Positions 18,069-27,357 of a stretch of DNA of 64,000 nt are shown one piece after another; position 1 is the first letter of the stretch; every line of letters starts with the position of its first letter. A program made the position numbers and the translations under genes. The notes beneath the pieces were generated by a model. That model searched no databases, was not told the origin of the DNA, and saw only the letters and a program-made list of their open reading frames with translations. Origin of the DNA: Robbsia betulipollinis (GTDB taxonomy: Bacteria; Pseudomonadota; Gammaproteobacteria; Burkholderiales; Burkholderiaceae); contig NZ_JAPMXC010000001.1 in assembly GCF_026624755.1 (NCBI RefSeq), forward strand, positions 1,396,364 to 1,460,363, read 5' to 3'.

Positions 18069-19235
18069 CTAGTCTTCGTCCTGCGGTGCCTGATCGATCG
18101 AAATGCGCTGCCCATTGTTCGCCGCCGGGACAATGTGGGGTTGTTCGAGCACCGGGGTCGACACGATGACGTTGGGCGTTGGCCGGATCGAATCGCCTGA
18201 TATGCCTCCGCGACCATGTACCAGCGTCGTTACGCCATTTTCGTCCCGCAAGCCGAGATAGGTGGAACCGCCACCATCCAGCGCAAGTGTCGATGCATTG
18301 CCTCCGGTCCCGCTTGAATGGGCATGGCCCTGAGCGGAGTCCGCGCCGATGCGCGTCAGCTTTTGCCAATCGGCCATGGTGGCCCCCCGGGTCCGGCTCC
18401 CGCCTGCCGTCAGCGCGTGCATCACGACGTCGCCGCGCGTCCCCGATGCCGACATATTGACGCTGATCGCCGAGCGCTCGATCGGGTCGCCACTGGGTGT
18501 CATGGCGCCACCGTACTGATTGAGTTCGTTCTCGTTCCGTCCGTCCGGGCGATAGAGAAACTCATGGTTCCCGAATGGCACGGGTTCCTGCTTTCCGTTG
18601 CGCGCCAGCAGGGGGCCGCTGCAGAGTCCGGTTTCGTTGTCGATCTTGACCTGCCCGTAATACTTTTTCCAGGTCCTGGAAATGGGTTGATGATCCTGCC
18701 GATGGGAGGTCGGTCCGATCGGGACCCCGATGTCGTGGATTGGCTGCCCGCTGTCGCCCAATAAGCCGGGCTTGTGTATGAAGTACCCGCCATTGATCAC
18801 CGCAGCAGGAACGGCGGTGTTTTCCGACAGCGATTCCGGGCGCTGCGGCGCCGCACCGTTTGCCGTACCGGCCACACTTGTCGCCGATGCTCCGCCGATG
18901 ACGGTCAAACGGGTGTATTCGGATTTTTCTTTCAAAAGGTTTTGAATACGTATGAGCGGCGCTTGATCGGGGGCAAGCGATGCCTCATTTCGCTTCGGGG
19001 CGGTTATCGTCGTCTGAATGATTCCAGGTGCCACCGATCGCACGCGAACTTGTTCGCGAACCCTTTTACCTGCGGCGATGGCCGTGCCACGTGCGCGCGC
19101 CGAGTCGTATAAGCTGGCAAGTCGCGCATCCGGCGCTCTGCGTGGCGCGGCCGCACCCGAGCGGACGTTTGTACGGTCTGGTTCATTGGGTGGGTTGACG
19201 TCGACCCCGGAAACGGTCTTATGGATACGTGGCAT
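18069..19235 (-). CDS. phosphodiester glycosidase (NAGPA) domain protein, candidate secreted effector
   Basis: 388 residues when started at ATG 19235. The C-terminal two thirds carry the NAGPA/phosphodiester glycosidase pattern: AVINGGYF in the middle, and TLALDGGGSTYLGL followed by RGGISGDSIRPTPNVIV near the end. The first 100 residues are polar and rich in Ser, Pro, Ala and Arg, with no Sec signal or membrane segment. The open frame continues upstream to 19583, but that extension overlaps the GNAT promoter and start region and is probably not translated. A TTCG-N16-TTCG motif lies 113 bases upstream of 19235, as in HrpB-regulated type III secretion genes. GC is lower than nearby genes. Function and target are unknown. 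Confidence 0.6.
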   Translation of the reverse strand: MPRIHKTVSGVDVNPPNEPDRTNVRSGAAAPRRAPDARLASLYDSARARGTAIAAGKRVREQVRVRSVAPGIIQTTITAPKRNEASLAPDQAPLIRIQNLLKEKSEYTRLTVIGGASATSVAGTANGAAPQRPESLSENTAVPAAVINGGYFIHKPGLLGDSGQPIHDIGVPIGPTSHRQDHQPISRTWKKYYGQVKIDNETGLCSGPLLARNGKQEPVPFGNHEFLYRPDGRNENELNQYGGAMTPSGDPIERSAISVNMSASGTRGDVVMHALTAGGSRTRGATMADWQKLTRIGADSAQGHAHSSGTGGNASTLALDGGGSTYLGLRDENGVTTLVHGRGGISGDSIRPTPNVIVSTPVLEQPHIVPAANNGQRISIDQAPQDED

Positions 19236-19347
19236 TTTAATCGAGTTAAGGAGCTGGAATGGCGTCGTTCGGACGTCGGCGGTGAATCGCGGCACCGTGT
19301 TCAGTGGACTTTTAACGCAAGCGATTGCGGCGCCGGCGATGTGGATG

Positions 19348-19371
19348 CGAAGCGATATTGCTGGAGGCGAA
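19348..19371 (-). promoter_or_regulatory. candidate hrpII box (TTCG-N16-TTCG)
   Basis: On the minus strand TTCG, exactly 16 bases, then TTCG, upstream of the phosphodiester-glycosidase-domain gene. This spacing is the hrpII box bound by HrpB-type AraC regulators in Ralstonia and Burkholderia. A matching downstream -10 (YANNRT) is not clear. A motif this short is expected a few times by chance in a window of this size. Confidence 0.4.
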
Positions 19372-19524
19372 GCAAAGCGGTGCTTCGCATGACATGCGCC
19401 GTGGCAATCGCGCGTCGGATATCCGACCCGTGGTCGCGGTTTCGGCGCTAGACTTTCGCCCTCGCGAGCCATCGATACAGAGTGGATGGCAGGCAGCGCA
19501 CATACCGGAAGAGAAAGGAAGGCA

Positions 19525-20076
19525 ATGGCTGTGGAAAACGAGACGATCCGCCTCGCGCGTCTGGACGACGTGCCGGCGATCATGGGTCTGATCGAGGCCT
19601 CGGTCAGGGAACTGCAGGCCGAGGACTATACGCCGGAACAACGCGAGGGCGCGCTTGGCGCGGTGTTCGGCGTGGATCGGCAACTGATTCGGGACGGCAC
19701 GTATTACGTCGCCGAGGTCGACGGTGAACTCGTCGGTTGCGGCGGCTGGAGCCGGCGCAAGACCTTGTTCGGCGCCGACGCGGCCGCGCAGCGCGACGAC
19801 AGCGCGCTGGTGCCGGGCGTCGACCCCGCACGCATCCGCGCTTTCTTCATCTCCCCCCGCTACGCGCGCCGGGGTCTCGGCACGCGCCTGTTGGCGGGCT
19901 GCGAAGGCGCGGCGCGTGAATTCGGCTTCACCGAACTGCAGCTCGGCGCCACGCTCACGGGTCTGAAGCTCTACGCCCGTTACGGCTATGTGCCGGGCGT
20001 CACCGAAACGGTGCCGCTGCCCAACGGCGCGGCGCTGGACATCGTCCATATGCACAAATCGTTCGACATGGCGTGA
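19525..20076 (+). CDS. GNAT-family N-acetyltransferase
   Basis: 183 residues. GNAT fold with the acetyl-CoA loop in IRAFFISPRYARRGLGTRLL (motif A, R-x-x-G-x-G/L pattern) and a C-terminal LKLYARYGYVP typical of motif B. The start at 19525 has AAGGAAGG just upstream. The substrate is unknown; such proteins acetylate amines on small molecules, peptides or proteins. It stands alone, divergent from the candidate effector gene. Confidence 0.8.
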   Translation: MAVENETIRLARLDDVPAIMGLIEASVRELQAEDYTPEQREGALGAVFGVDRQLIRDGTYYVAEVDGELVGCGGWSRRKTLFGADAAAQRDDSALVPGVDPARIRAFFISPRYARRGLGTRLLAGCEGAAREFGFTELQLGATLTGLKLYARYGYVPGVTETVPLPNGAALDIVHMHKSFDMA

Positions 20077-20289
20077 GGTGCCGTCCCGGGTGCGTTCGTA
20101 CCCGGCGCGCCGTACAGCAGTCCACCACGGCCGGGCACGGACGGCTCCCAGACGGTGCGCCGTCCGATCTACCCCCGCTGGACCCGATCCGAACGGGCAA
20201 GGAAAGCCATGGGGCGATATGACCGTGCGTTTCCCGCATCCAAAGTCCCTATACTGAAAGAACCAGTCGATCTTTTAGGGGCGTGAACG

Positions 20290-21069
20290 ATGGAAGTCAA
20301 TCTTGCGGGAAGAGTGGCGGTGGTGACCGGCGGCAGTAAAGGCATCGGGCTGGCCATCGCTTCGAGGCTGGTGCAAAGCGGTGCCGATGTTGCCTTGCTG
20401 GCGCGACGTCGCGAGGTATTGGAAGCGGCGCGTGACGCGCTCGCGTCGCATGCGAAAGGCCGCGTGCATATTTTCCCCTGCGATGTCACCCAGGCCGATG
20501 AGATCGCATCCGCTTATCGGGGCGTCATGCAGGCCTGCGGCCACGTCGATATCGTGGTCAACAATGCGGGTACTTCACAAACCGGGCCGTTCGCGTCCAT
20601 CACCGACGAGGTCTGGCAAGCCGATCTCGATCTGAAACTCTTTGCGGCGATCCGGTTGACGAGGCTGGTCTGGCCACAGATGGTGGAGCGGCGTTGGGGA
20701 CGGGTGATCAACGTGCTGAATATCGGCGCGAAGGCGCCCAAGGCCGGATCCGCGCCTACCGCGGTATCGCGTGCGGCCGGTATGGCGCTGACCAAGGTGC
20801 TGGCGGGCGAGGGTGCGCCGCACAATGTGCTCGTCAATTCCCTGCATGTGGGTCTCATCGAAAGCGACCAGTGGGTCAGAAGGCATGCGGATTCGGGTCC
20901 CGGGTCCTATGAAGAATTTCTCGCGGACATGGGAAAAGGCATTCCGCTGGGGCGGGTGGGGACGGCCGAGGAGTTCGCGAATGTCGCCTGTTTCCTGGCA
21001 TCGGATCTCGCCAGTTATGTCACGGGAACGTCCATCAACGTCGATGGGAATCTGTCACCGGTCATGTGA
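20290..21069 (+). CDS. SDR-family protein with non-canonical active site
   Basis: 259 residues. The nucleotide-binding half is typical: VVTGGSKGIGLAIASRL, then CDVTQ and NNAG. In the second half, where classical SDRs have Tyr-x-x-x-Lys, this protein reads SAPTAVSRAAG, so both the catalytic Tyr and Lys appear to be replaced (Thr or Ala, and Arg). The C-terminal TGTSINVDGNLSPVM resembles the usual VDGG ending. Reductase chemistry by the classical mechanism is therefore doubtful; it may belong to a divergent SDR group using another acid, or be a binding protein. Single gene, good open frame. Confidence 0.75.
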   Translation: MEVNLAGRVAVVTGGSKGIGLAIASRLVQSGADVALLARRREVLEAARDALASHAKGRVHIFPCDVTQADEIASAYRGVMQACGHVDIVVNNAGTSQTGPFASITDEVWQADLDLKLFAAIRLTRLVWPQMVERRWGRVINVLNIGAKAPKAGSAPTAVSRAAGMALTKVLAGEGAPHNVLVNSLHVGLIESDQWVRRHADSGPGSYEEFLADMGKGIPLGRVGTAEEFANVACFLASDLASYVTGTSINVDGNLSPVM

Positions 21070-21223
21070 CCGCCTTTTCTGGATGTCAGCGATGTCGCGC
21101 AAGCCCGGCGCTACGGCGACGATGGTGCGTGCCCGCCCGGGTTGCGCCGGCGCAGTATCGGCCGGGCCTCTGAATGCCCCTTTGCCCGCGACGCGCGCTG
21201 CTCCGGGTGGGCGCGACGTGCGG

Positions 21224-22744
21224 TCAGTCCGCCTGCCCCATTTTCGGCGCCCGGGAGTCCTGGCCCGGCGCCTCGTGACGCGGATCCTTCTGCACCGGCG
21301 ACAGGCCGTTCGCGTCGAACGACAGCGCCGTCTTGCGGACCCTGGCGACGTCCGCCGCGCTGACCGCGCCGCCGCGATTGCCCCAGCCCGTCTGGATGAA
21401 GGACACCACCGCCGCCACCTGCCTGTCGTTCAGCAGGTCCGCGTAGGGCGCCATGCTCAATGCCGAAGGAATCGCATGCGTCGCGGGTTGCGCGCCGCCG
21501 GACAGCACGATGTGGATCGCCGATGTGCCATCCTTCGTTTGCAATACCGGGTTCCCCGCCAGCGGCGGGAAAGCGCGTCCGTAGCCCGTGCCGTTCGCCC
21601 GGTGGCACGCGGCGCAACGGTCCAGATACAACCGTTCTCCCGCGCCCTGTGGCGCACCCGCCATCATGCGGGCCGCGACCGTATCGTCGTACGCGTAGGC
21701 GGGTGCGTGGGTGTCGTGCGGGGAAAGTGAGCGCAGGTATTTCGCGATGGCGTGCAGATCCGCATCCGACAGGTATTGCATCGAGTCGACCACGACGTCG
21801 TTCATCGCGCCGAATGACGCGGCGTGCTCGTTGCGCCCCGTGCGCAGGAAATCGACGATGGCGTCGTCGGACCAGCCGGCCAGCCCGCCGCCAGATTCAT
21901 TGCGCAGCGACGGCGCCGTCCAGCCGTCGATCGCACCGCCGCCGGACAGGAAGAGACGGCTGGCGTCGTCGCTCGGCGCCTTTTCCTGCATCGTCGCCGA
22001 GCGCGGCGTGTGGCAACTGCCGCAATGACCCAGCCCCTCGACCAGATAGGCACCGCGCGCGGTCTGCGCATCCATCCCCGGAGGCGGCGTGAACGCGATC
22101 GGCGCGGGCGCGAACACCTTGCCCCAGATCGCCAGCGGCCAGCGCATCGACAGCGGCCAGCGTATGCCGTTCCTGCGATTCGCTTGCGCGGACGCCGGCA
22201 CCGCCCGCATGAAGTAGGCGTACAACGCATGCATGTCGTCGTCGTTCAAACGCGAATAGGACGGATAGGGCATCGCGGGATAGACCGAGTAGCCGGCCCG
22301 CGTCACGCCGGTGCGCATCAGCTTCGCGAAATCGTCGTAGGTCCACGCGCCGATGCCGTGTGTCTTGTCCGGCGTGATGTTCGTCGAATAGATCGTGCCG
22401 ATCGGCGAGGCGAGCGACAGGCCGCCCGCGTACGCCGTGCCGTTCTTCGCGGTGTGACAGGCGATGCAGTCGCCGGCGCGCGCCAGATACGCGCCCCGCA
22501 GCAGTTGTTGGCGGTCGCCCGACGTTTCGGCGCCGGTGTCCGCCCGCGCGGCGAGCGTATCGTCGGCCGGCAGAACCGCAATCGCGGGAACGGGTACCGC
22601 CGCGATGTTGTTCAGGTGCGTCATGGGCGCGGCAGGCGGCGCGGGCACGGTCAGCGACGGGGCCGCCAGCGCGACGGCGCCGAGCGTGAGTGCCGCGGCG
22701 GTGACGGCGCCGGCAGTCAGCCAGCGGGACCGGGATTTTTTCAT
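21224..22744 (-). CDS. triheme c-type cytochrome subunit of a gluconate/alcohol dehydrogenase
   Basis: 506 residues from MKKSRSRW. A signal segment (TAGAVTAAALTLGAVALAAP) is followed by three CxxCH heme sites: CIACH, CGSCH and CAACH. This is the membrane-associated electron-transfer subunit of gluconate 2-dehydrogenase-type complexes, passing electrons from the flavoprotein to ubiquinone on the periplasmic side. It follows the flavoprotein gene by 16 bases. The longer open frame to 22768 would overlap that gene and has a worse N-terminus. Confidence 0.9.
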   Translation of the reverse strand: MKKSRSRWLTAGAVTAAALTLGAVALAAPSLTVPAPPAAPMTHLNNIAAVPVPAIAVLPADDTLAARADTGAETSGDRQQLLRGAYLARAGDCIACHTAKNGTAYAGGLSLASPIGTIYSTNITPDKTHGIGAWTYDDFAKLMRTGVTRAGYSVYPAMPYPSYSRLNDDDMHALYAYFMRAVPASAQANRRNGIRWPLSMRWPLAIWGKVFAPAPIAFTPPPGMDAQTARGAYLVEGLGHCGSCHTPRSATMQEKAPSDDASRLFLSGGGAIDGWTAPSLRNESGGGLAGWSDDAIVDFLRTGRNEHAASFGAMNDVVVDSMQYLSDADLHAIAKYLRSLSPHDTHAPAYAYDDTVAARMMAGAPQGAGERLYLDRCAACHRANGTGYGRAFPPLAGNPVLQTKDGTSAIHIVLSGGAQPATHAIPSALSMAPYADLLNDRQVAAVVSFIQTGWGNRGGAVSAADVARVRKTALSFDANGLSPVQKDPRHEAPGQDSRAPKMGQAD

Positions 22745-22760
22745 GGCGAATGGCGTGGAA

Positions 22761-24527
22761 TCAGGCATCGACCAGCGGCCCCGGGTTTTTCAGATACTGT
22801 TCGCGAATCGCTTTTGCCGACCAGTACGCGAGCGCCGCCGCGGCGCCTGTCGGGTTGTAGCCGATTCCTTGCGGAAAGACGCCCGACCCTACTGCGAAAA
22901 CGTTGTGCACGTCCCAGCTTTGCAGGTAGCGGTTCAACACGCTGGTGTGCGGATCCTGCCCCATCGCCACGCCGCCCGCCCAGTGCGTGGTCTGGTAGTT
23001 CCGCAGGTCGGGATGATCGCCGATTTGCTTGACACTGACGCTGACCGTCCTGGGGTTCATCGCATGCGCGATTTTTTCGACCTGGGAGGTGACGTATCGG
23101 CTCATCCTGATGTCGTTGTCCTTCCAGTCGAAAGTGAAGCGCAGCAGCGGCTGGCCGAACGCGTCGGTATAGGTGGGATCGAGGTCGACATAGACGTCGC
23201 GATACACCATATTGGCGCCGTGCACGTCGTAGGACATCGTGTTCAGGAAGCTGTCCTTGACGGCGCTCTTCCACTGCCGGCCCCATTTCGGCGTGCCGGG
23301 CGGCACGGGAATGCCGCCGATCGGTTTGGCGCCGGCCGGGTTCGACCATACCGGCGAGCCGCCGACGAAGCCCAGGGGACCGTGGTCGAAGTGATCGCCG
23401 TTGAAGTCGTCGATCGCCACGCCGTTGCCGCCCGCACCCAGAAAACCGTTGATGTTCTTGCCGGGCGCGAAGAAGGCGGTCACCGTGGACATCATCTGGA
23501 ACGCGATATTGCGTCCGACGACGCCGGTGCCCGACGCCGGGTCGTACGGCTTGCCGATGCCGGACACCAGAAAGAGATGCGCGTTGTTATACGCGAAAGT
23601 GCTCGCGACGACAATGTTCGCCGGCTGGTGGACCGTGTCGCCGTGTGCGTCGATGTAGGTCACGCCGGTAGCTTTTTTCTTCGTGCTGTCCAGGTCGATC
23701 CGCAGGACGTTGCTGTTTGCGCGCAGCTCGAAGTGTTTCGTTTGCCGCAGGGCCGGCAGGATGTTGACGTTCGGCGAGGCCTTCGAATAGTTGTAGCACG
23801 CATAGCCCGAACAATAGCCGCAGAAAGTGCAGGGGCCCATCTGGCAGCCGTACGGGTTCGTGTACGGCCGGGAGGCGTTGGCCGATGGCAGCGCGAACGG
23901 ATGAAAACCCACGTCCTGCGCGGCCCGGCGAAACAGCGCGGACTGATACTGTTCTTTCTGCGCAGGCAAGGGAAAGCCGGACGAGCGGTTGGCCTCGAAC
24001 GGGTTGCCCGACGCGTCGGCGACTGCGCCATTGACGCGATAGGCCACGCCGGACGTCCCCATCATCTTTTCGGCCCGATCGAAATGCGGCTCCAGCTCCT
24101 CGTAGGTAACGCCCCAGTCCTGCAGGGTCATGTCCTTCGGAATGAAGTTTTTGCCGTAGCGTTCCTCGTAGTGGCTGCGCATGCGCATTTCCTCCGGGAG
24201 GATGCGCCAGTGGCACCCGGACCAGTGCAGGCCCGCGCCACCCACGCCCTCGCCGGGCTTGAACATCGCGATTTGGCGATAGGGTAGCGCTGCGTCCCCG
24301 GTTTTCTGGCGAAAGGTAAACGACGATTTCGAGATGTTCTGGAACAGTTTCCAGCGTTGCACATAGGTCAACTCGTCGATCGTCTTCGGGTAGGCGCCGT
24401 CGGGGTAGGTGTCGCGATAGGCGCCGCGCTCGAGCGCGACCACGTTCAGTCCCGCCTCCGTCAATTCCTTTGCCATGATCGCGCCGGTCCAGCCGAAGCC
24501 GACGATCACGACGTCCACGGGAGCCAT
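22761..24527 (-). CDS. GMC-type flavoprotein, gluconate 2-dehydrogenase-like large subunit
   Basis: 588 residues from MAPVDVVIVGFG; GTG at 24542 is an alternative start. FAD-binding VVIVGFGWTGAIMAKELTEA at the N-terminus, and the C-terminal GMC segment with AVGSGVFPQGIGYNPTGAAA. A cysteine-rich stretch around residue 220 (CQMGPCTFCGYCSGYACYNY) could hold an iron-sulfur cluster or disulfides, as in gluconate and 2-keto sugar acid dehydrogenases. It oxidises a sugar acid, alcohol or aldose in the periplasm and passes electrons to the cytochrome subunit. It has no Sec signal and is probably exported with the Tat-signal small subunit encoded just upstream. Confidence 0.85.
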   Translation of the reverse strand: MAPVDVVIVGFGWTGAIMAKELTEAGLNVVALERGAYRDTYPDGAYPKTIDELTYVQRWKLFQNISKSSFTFRQKTGDAALPYRQIAMFKPGEGVGGAGLHWSGCHWRILPEEMRMRSHYEERYGKNFIPKDMTLQDWGVTYEELEPHFDRAEKMMGTSGVAYRVNGAVADASGNPFEANRSSGFPLPAQKEQYQSALFRRAAQDVGFHPFALPSANASRPYTNPYGCQMGPCTFCGYCSGYACYNYSKASPNVNILPALRQTKHFELRANSNVLRIDLDSTKKKATGVTYIDAHGDTVHQPANIVVASTFAYNNAHLFLVSGIGKPYDPASGTGVVGRNIAFQMMSTVTAFFAPGKNINGFLGAGGNGVAIDDFNGDHFDHGPLGFVGGSPVWSNPAGAKPIGGIPVPPGTPKWGRQWKSAVKDSFLNTMSYDVHGANMVYRDVYVDLDPTYTDAFGQPLLRFTFDWKDNDIRMSRYVTSQVEKIAHAMNPRTVSVSVKQIGDHPDLRNYQTTHWAGGVAMGQDPHTSVLNRYLQSWDVHNVFAVGSGVFPQGIGYNPTGAAAALAYWSAKAIREQYLKNPGPLVDA

Positions 24528-24687
24528 CTTTTTTTCCACCACGGTTTTTTCTCTTGCCTCGTATTGGGAGCGATCGCCCCGCACTGGGCGTGACGCGGGG
24601 CGTTCGGTGCTGCGTCGGGCGTGCCTTCTGCCGCTGGCGTCCGGACCCGCGATGACGCGTGTGCGCAGACACGGGCGCCAGGACGCT

Positions 24688-25392
24688 CTAGGTCCGGGAC
24701 ACGGGCGGCAGCGGGTAATGCTTGCCGTACTGGTCGACCCAGTCGTAATAATCGGCGCGGGCGCCGGGAAAACCCACCATGCGCCAGGCGGCCATGTCCT
24801 TGTTGCCGCCGTGCACCGGGTCGCAGAAATACCCCTCGCGCACGTTTTCGATCAGCTGCCCGAAAAATGCGTCGGCCGGCACGTCGGGCAGGTGCAGCGC
24901 GCCTTTTTCGAGACGAGTCACGGCATCGATCCGGGCGGCGGCGTCCAGTTCCTCGAAGCGTTTGCCGAATGCGTCGCGCACGGCCGCGTCGAAGTTCTGC
25001 AGCGCCTTGCGGTAGATGTCGCGCGGCGGGTAGGGCAACTGGTAGCCGAAGACGGCATCGGCCTCCGGGTGGTGCGGGCCCTGCATGTACCACAGGTCGC
25101 CACGACCATAGGGGGTGTCCATCTGCCGGTCGATGAACTCGGCGACGCCGGCTTGCACCGCGCCGGGACCCACGTCGTCCGCCGGGATCAGCGTGTCGAC
25201 CAACGCGGTCAGCAGGCCGAAGGTTTGCGAGTCGAAGAAGGTCGGACGATAGGGTGCGGCCGGCTCCGCGCGGGCGATGACGGCAATGGGACTGAGCGCG
25301 CCCGCGCCGGCGAGTACCGCCGCCGCGGGCGCACCCGCGGCGGCGGTACGCAGAAAAGCGCGACGATTCGGCGAGATCTGGAGTTTCTTCAT
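24688..25392 (-). CDS. gluconate 2-dehydrogenase small (gamma) subunit, Tat-exported
   Basis: 234 residues. N-terminal twin-arginine signal (NRRAFLRTAAAGAPAAAVLA) and a body typical of the gluconate 2-dehydrogenase subunit 3 family (TLIPADDVGPGAVQAGVAEF, then IDRQMDTPYG; FCDPVHGGNKDMAAWRMVGF). These subunits carry the flavoprotein through the Tat system. First gene of the three-gene operon; start chosen at MKKLQISPN. The longer open frame to 25683 has no features. Confidence 0.85.
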   Translation of the reverse strand: MKKLQISPNRRAFLRTAAAGAPAAAVLAGAGALSPIAVIARAEPAAPYRPTFFDSQTFGLLTALVDTLIPADDVGPGAVQAGVAEFIDRQMDTPYGRGDLWYMQGPHHPEADAVFGYQLPYPPRDIYRKALQNFDAAVRDAFGKRFEELDAAARIDAVTRLEKGALHLPDVPADAFFGQLIENVREGYFCDPVHGGNKDMAAWRMVGFPGARADYYDWVDQYGKHYPLPPVSRT

Positions 25393-25636
25393 GTCTAGGT
25401 GGGTTGGCGGCTGTGCGGCGAAGGAAACCGGTGAGCGGCGCCGAGCGGGATTGTAGTTCTGGAACCGGTTCCACTGTTGTGTATATCCGGCAAAAGGGTT
25501 TTGACGAATGTGCAACAAAGGGCGGGGGGCGCTTGGCAGCAGGCATCGTGCAAGCGCCGGGGGAGGGCGGTCGCGGCGCGTGCCGGCGCGACCAGGAGGG
25601 GGTGACGGCCGCGCGTTACCCGGCGGCACGCTGGGT

Positions 25637-26095
25637 TCAGGAACCCGCGTGGGGCTGGCGCACGTAATGGATATCGTATTCATCTTCTCCCGTCACCACG
25701 AAACCTCGCGCCGCGTAGAAGCCGTTGGACCGGCTGCCGCGCAGCGCGCCGAGTCGGACCGGCATCCCGGCCAGGTCGGCGCGCCGGGCGATATCGGCCA
25801 GCACGCGCGAACCCAGGCCGTGGCCGGTCTGTTCGGGGTGTAGGTAGAAATGGTCCAGCGCCCAATGATCCCGCCGCTGGGTGAGTGCGTAGAATCCGAC
25901 CCGCTTGCCCGATAGCACCACGTGTCGTGTATCTTGGGGGCGGAAGCCGGCGCGCAGCCGCGCGCGCGCCCGCTCGGGGTCGAAACGGCCGACCGCTTCC
26001 AGACTTTCGCGCATGGCGGCGATGCGCAACTGCGCCAGGGCGTCGAAGTCGTCGTCGCACGCCGGTTCGTAGGTGAGCGGGGGATGGGCTTGCAT
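25637..26095 (-). CDS. GNAT-family N-acetyltransferase
   Basis: 152 residues. Motif A of GNAT enzymes is visible in LDHFYLHPEQTGHGLGSRVL (Q-x-x-G-x-G), and NGFYAARGFVVTG is the typical motif B end. It has no obvious partner; the gluconate-dehydrogenase operon starts about 240 bases away on the same strand with no close coupling. Substrate unknown. Confidence 0.8.
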   Translation of the reverse strand: MQAHPPLTYEPACDDDFDALAQLRIAAMRESLEAVGRFDPERARARLRAGFRPQDTRHVVLSGKRVGFYALTQRRDHWALDHFYLHPEQTGHGLGSRVLADIARRADLAGMPVRLGALRGSRSNGFYAARGFVVTGEDEYDIHYVRQPHAGS

Positions 26096-26458
26096 GGGGC
26101 TGGTCCTGTTGTTTCAGGTGGCATATCGCGTCGAATGGTCCGTTTCCCGTCGCGATCGCGTCTGGTATCCGTATCGCCCGCCACGCCCGGGAGCGGGCGG
26201 CGCCAGGCAGTAGGCGCGCTGCCGCCATTCTGGTATAAATTGCACACCATGCACATCCATTTTTCGCCGTCGATCGCCGTACCCCGCGCTTTCGCGCTGC
26301 GATGGACGCGTGCATGCGTTTTCTCCAAAAGCCAAAAACAGCCGCTCATCTGACCGGAGCGCTGTGTTCCGTCGGATGCGACGGAACAGCGGCGATCTCT
26401 GCGATATCTCCATTTTCCGTACCTCCGCACGGTTTTCCTCGGTCAATCGGAGGTGGAA
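26096..26458. other. gene-free stretch between divergent GNAT and DapA-family genes
   Basis: About 360 bases. Open frames here are short and look like shadows. TGGT-N11-ACCA at 26231-26249, around TATAAATTGCAC, is a weak dyad that might bind a GntR-type regulator. GGAGG at 26449-26453 is the ribosome binding site that fixes the next gene's start. Nothing else is recognised. Confidence 0.4.
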
Positions 26459-27355
26459 ATGTCTTGCTTTCATGGTATCTGGATCCCGCTGATCACGCCG
26501 TTCGTCGACGGCGCCGTGGATCATCACGCGCTTCGGCGGCTGGTCGTCGACTATGCCGCGGCAGGGGCGACGGGATTCGTCGCGCTGGGTACGACCGGGG
26601 AATCGGCCTCGCTCGAGGCGGCCGAACAACGGGCGGTGCTCGCGACCATCCTCGACGCGGCGCACGGCTTGCCCGTGGTGGCGGGCGTATCCGGGAACAA
26701 TGCGCGGCATCTGCGGGAGCGGATTCTCGAACTCAACGACCAGGCGCTGGCGGGCGTTCTGGTGCCCGCGCCGTGCTATGTGCGTCCATCGCAGGCCGGC
26801 CTGGTGACGCACTTCGTGGCAATCGCCGATGCCAGCCGCCACCCCGTGATCCTTTACGATATTCCGTACCGCACCGGCGTGCGATTGGCGTTGCCCACTT
26901 TGCTGTCGCTTGCCGCACACGCGAACATCGTGGCGGTGAAGGACTGTGCGGGGTCGCCGGAGACGACGCTGGCTGTGATCCTGGATGGACGGCTGGCCGT
27001 CATGGCGGGCGAGGATCTCAATTTCTACAGCACGCTTTGCCTGGGCGGACAGGGGGCCATCGTCGCCAGCGCGCATCTGCGCACCGCCGATTTCGTTCGG
27101 GTGTACGAGGCCGTCGCGGGTGGACGGATCGCGCAAGGGCGCGCCTTGTTTCATGCGCTGGCACCGCTGATACAGGCGCTGTTCGCGGAACCGAACCCGG
27201 CGCCGGTGAAGTGCGCCCTCGCGGCGCTGGGCAGGATTCGCGACGGGGTGCGTCCGCCATTGACGTCTGCCACCGGGCCGCTGCGCGATCGTTTGCATGC
27301 GTTGATGGGGGCGACTACCGGCGCATGCGACCCTTCATCCCGATCGACGCAATAG
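26459..27355 (+). CDS. dihydrodipicolinate synthase (DapA) family aldolase/lyase
   Basis: 298 residues. TIM-barrel Schiff-base enzyme: GTTGESASL near residue 45, YDIPYRTG (catalytic Tyr) near 135, and VAVKDCAGS (Schiff-base Lys) near 160. The start at 26459 is set by GGAGG five bases before the ATG; an in-frame GTG at 26453 lies inside that site. The family includes lysine-pathway DapA and many aldolases and dehydratases of sugar-acid or hydroxyproline catabolism. The isolated position favours a catabolic paralogue, but the substrate cannot be told. Confidence 0.8.
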   Translation: MSCFHGIWIPLITPFVDGAVDHHALRRLVVDYAAAGATGFVALGTTGESASLEAAEQRAVLATILDAAHGLPVVAGVSGNNARHLRERILELNDQALAGVLVPAPCYVRPSQAGLVTHFVAIADASRHPVILYDIPYRTGVRLALPTLLSLAAHANIVAVKDCAGSPETTLAVILDGRLAVMAGEDLNFYSTLCLGGQGAIVASAHLRTADFVRVYEAVAGGRIAQGRALFHALAPLIQALFAEPNPAPVKCALAALGRIRDGVRPPLTSATGPLRDRLHALMGATTGACDPSSRSTQ

Positions 27356-27357
27356 CG

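Noticed and set aside
19236..19583. N-terminal extension of the phosphodiester-glycosidase-domain gene
   Set aside because: Covers the GNAT promoter and start region and the hrpII-like box; no signal peptide compatible with secretion of a known type; ATG 19235 is a better start.
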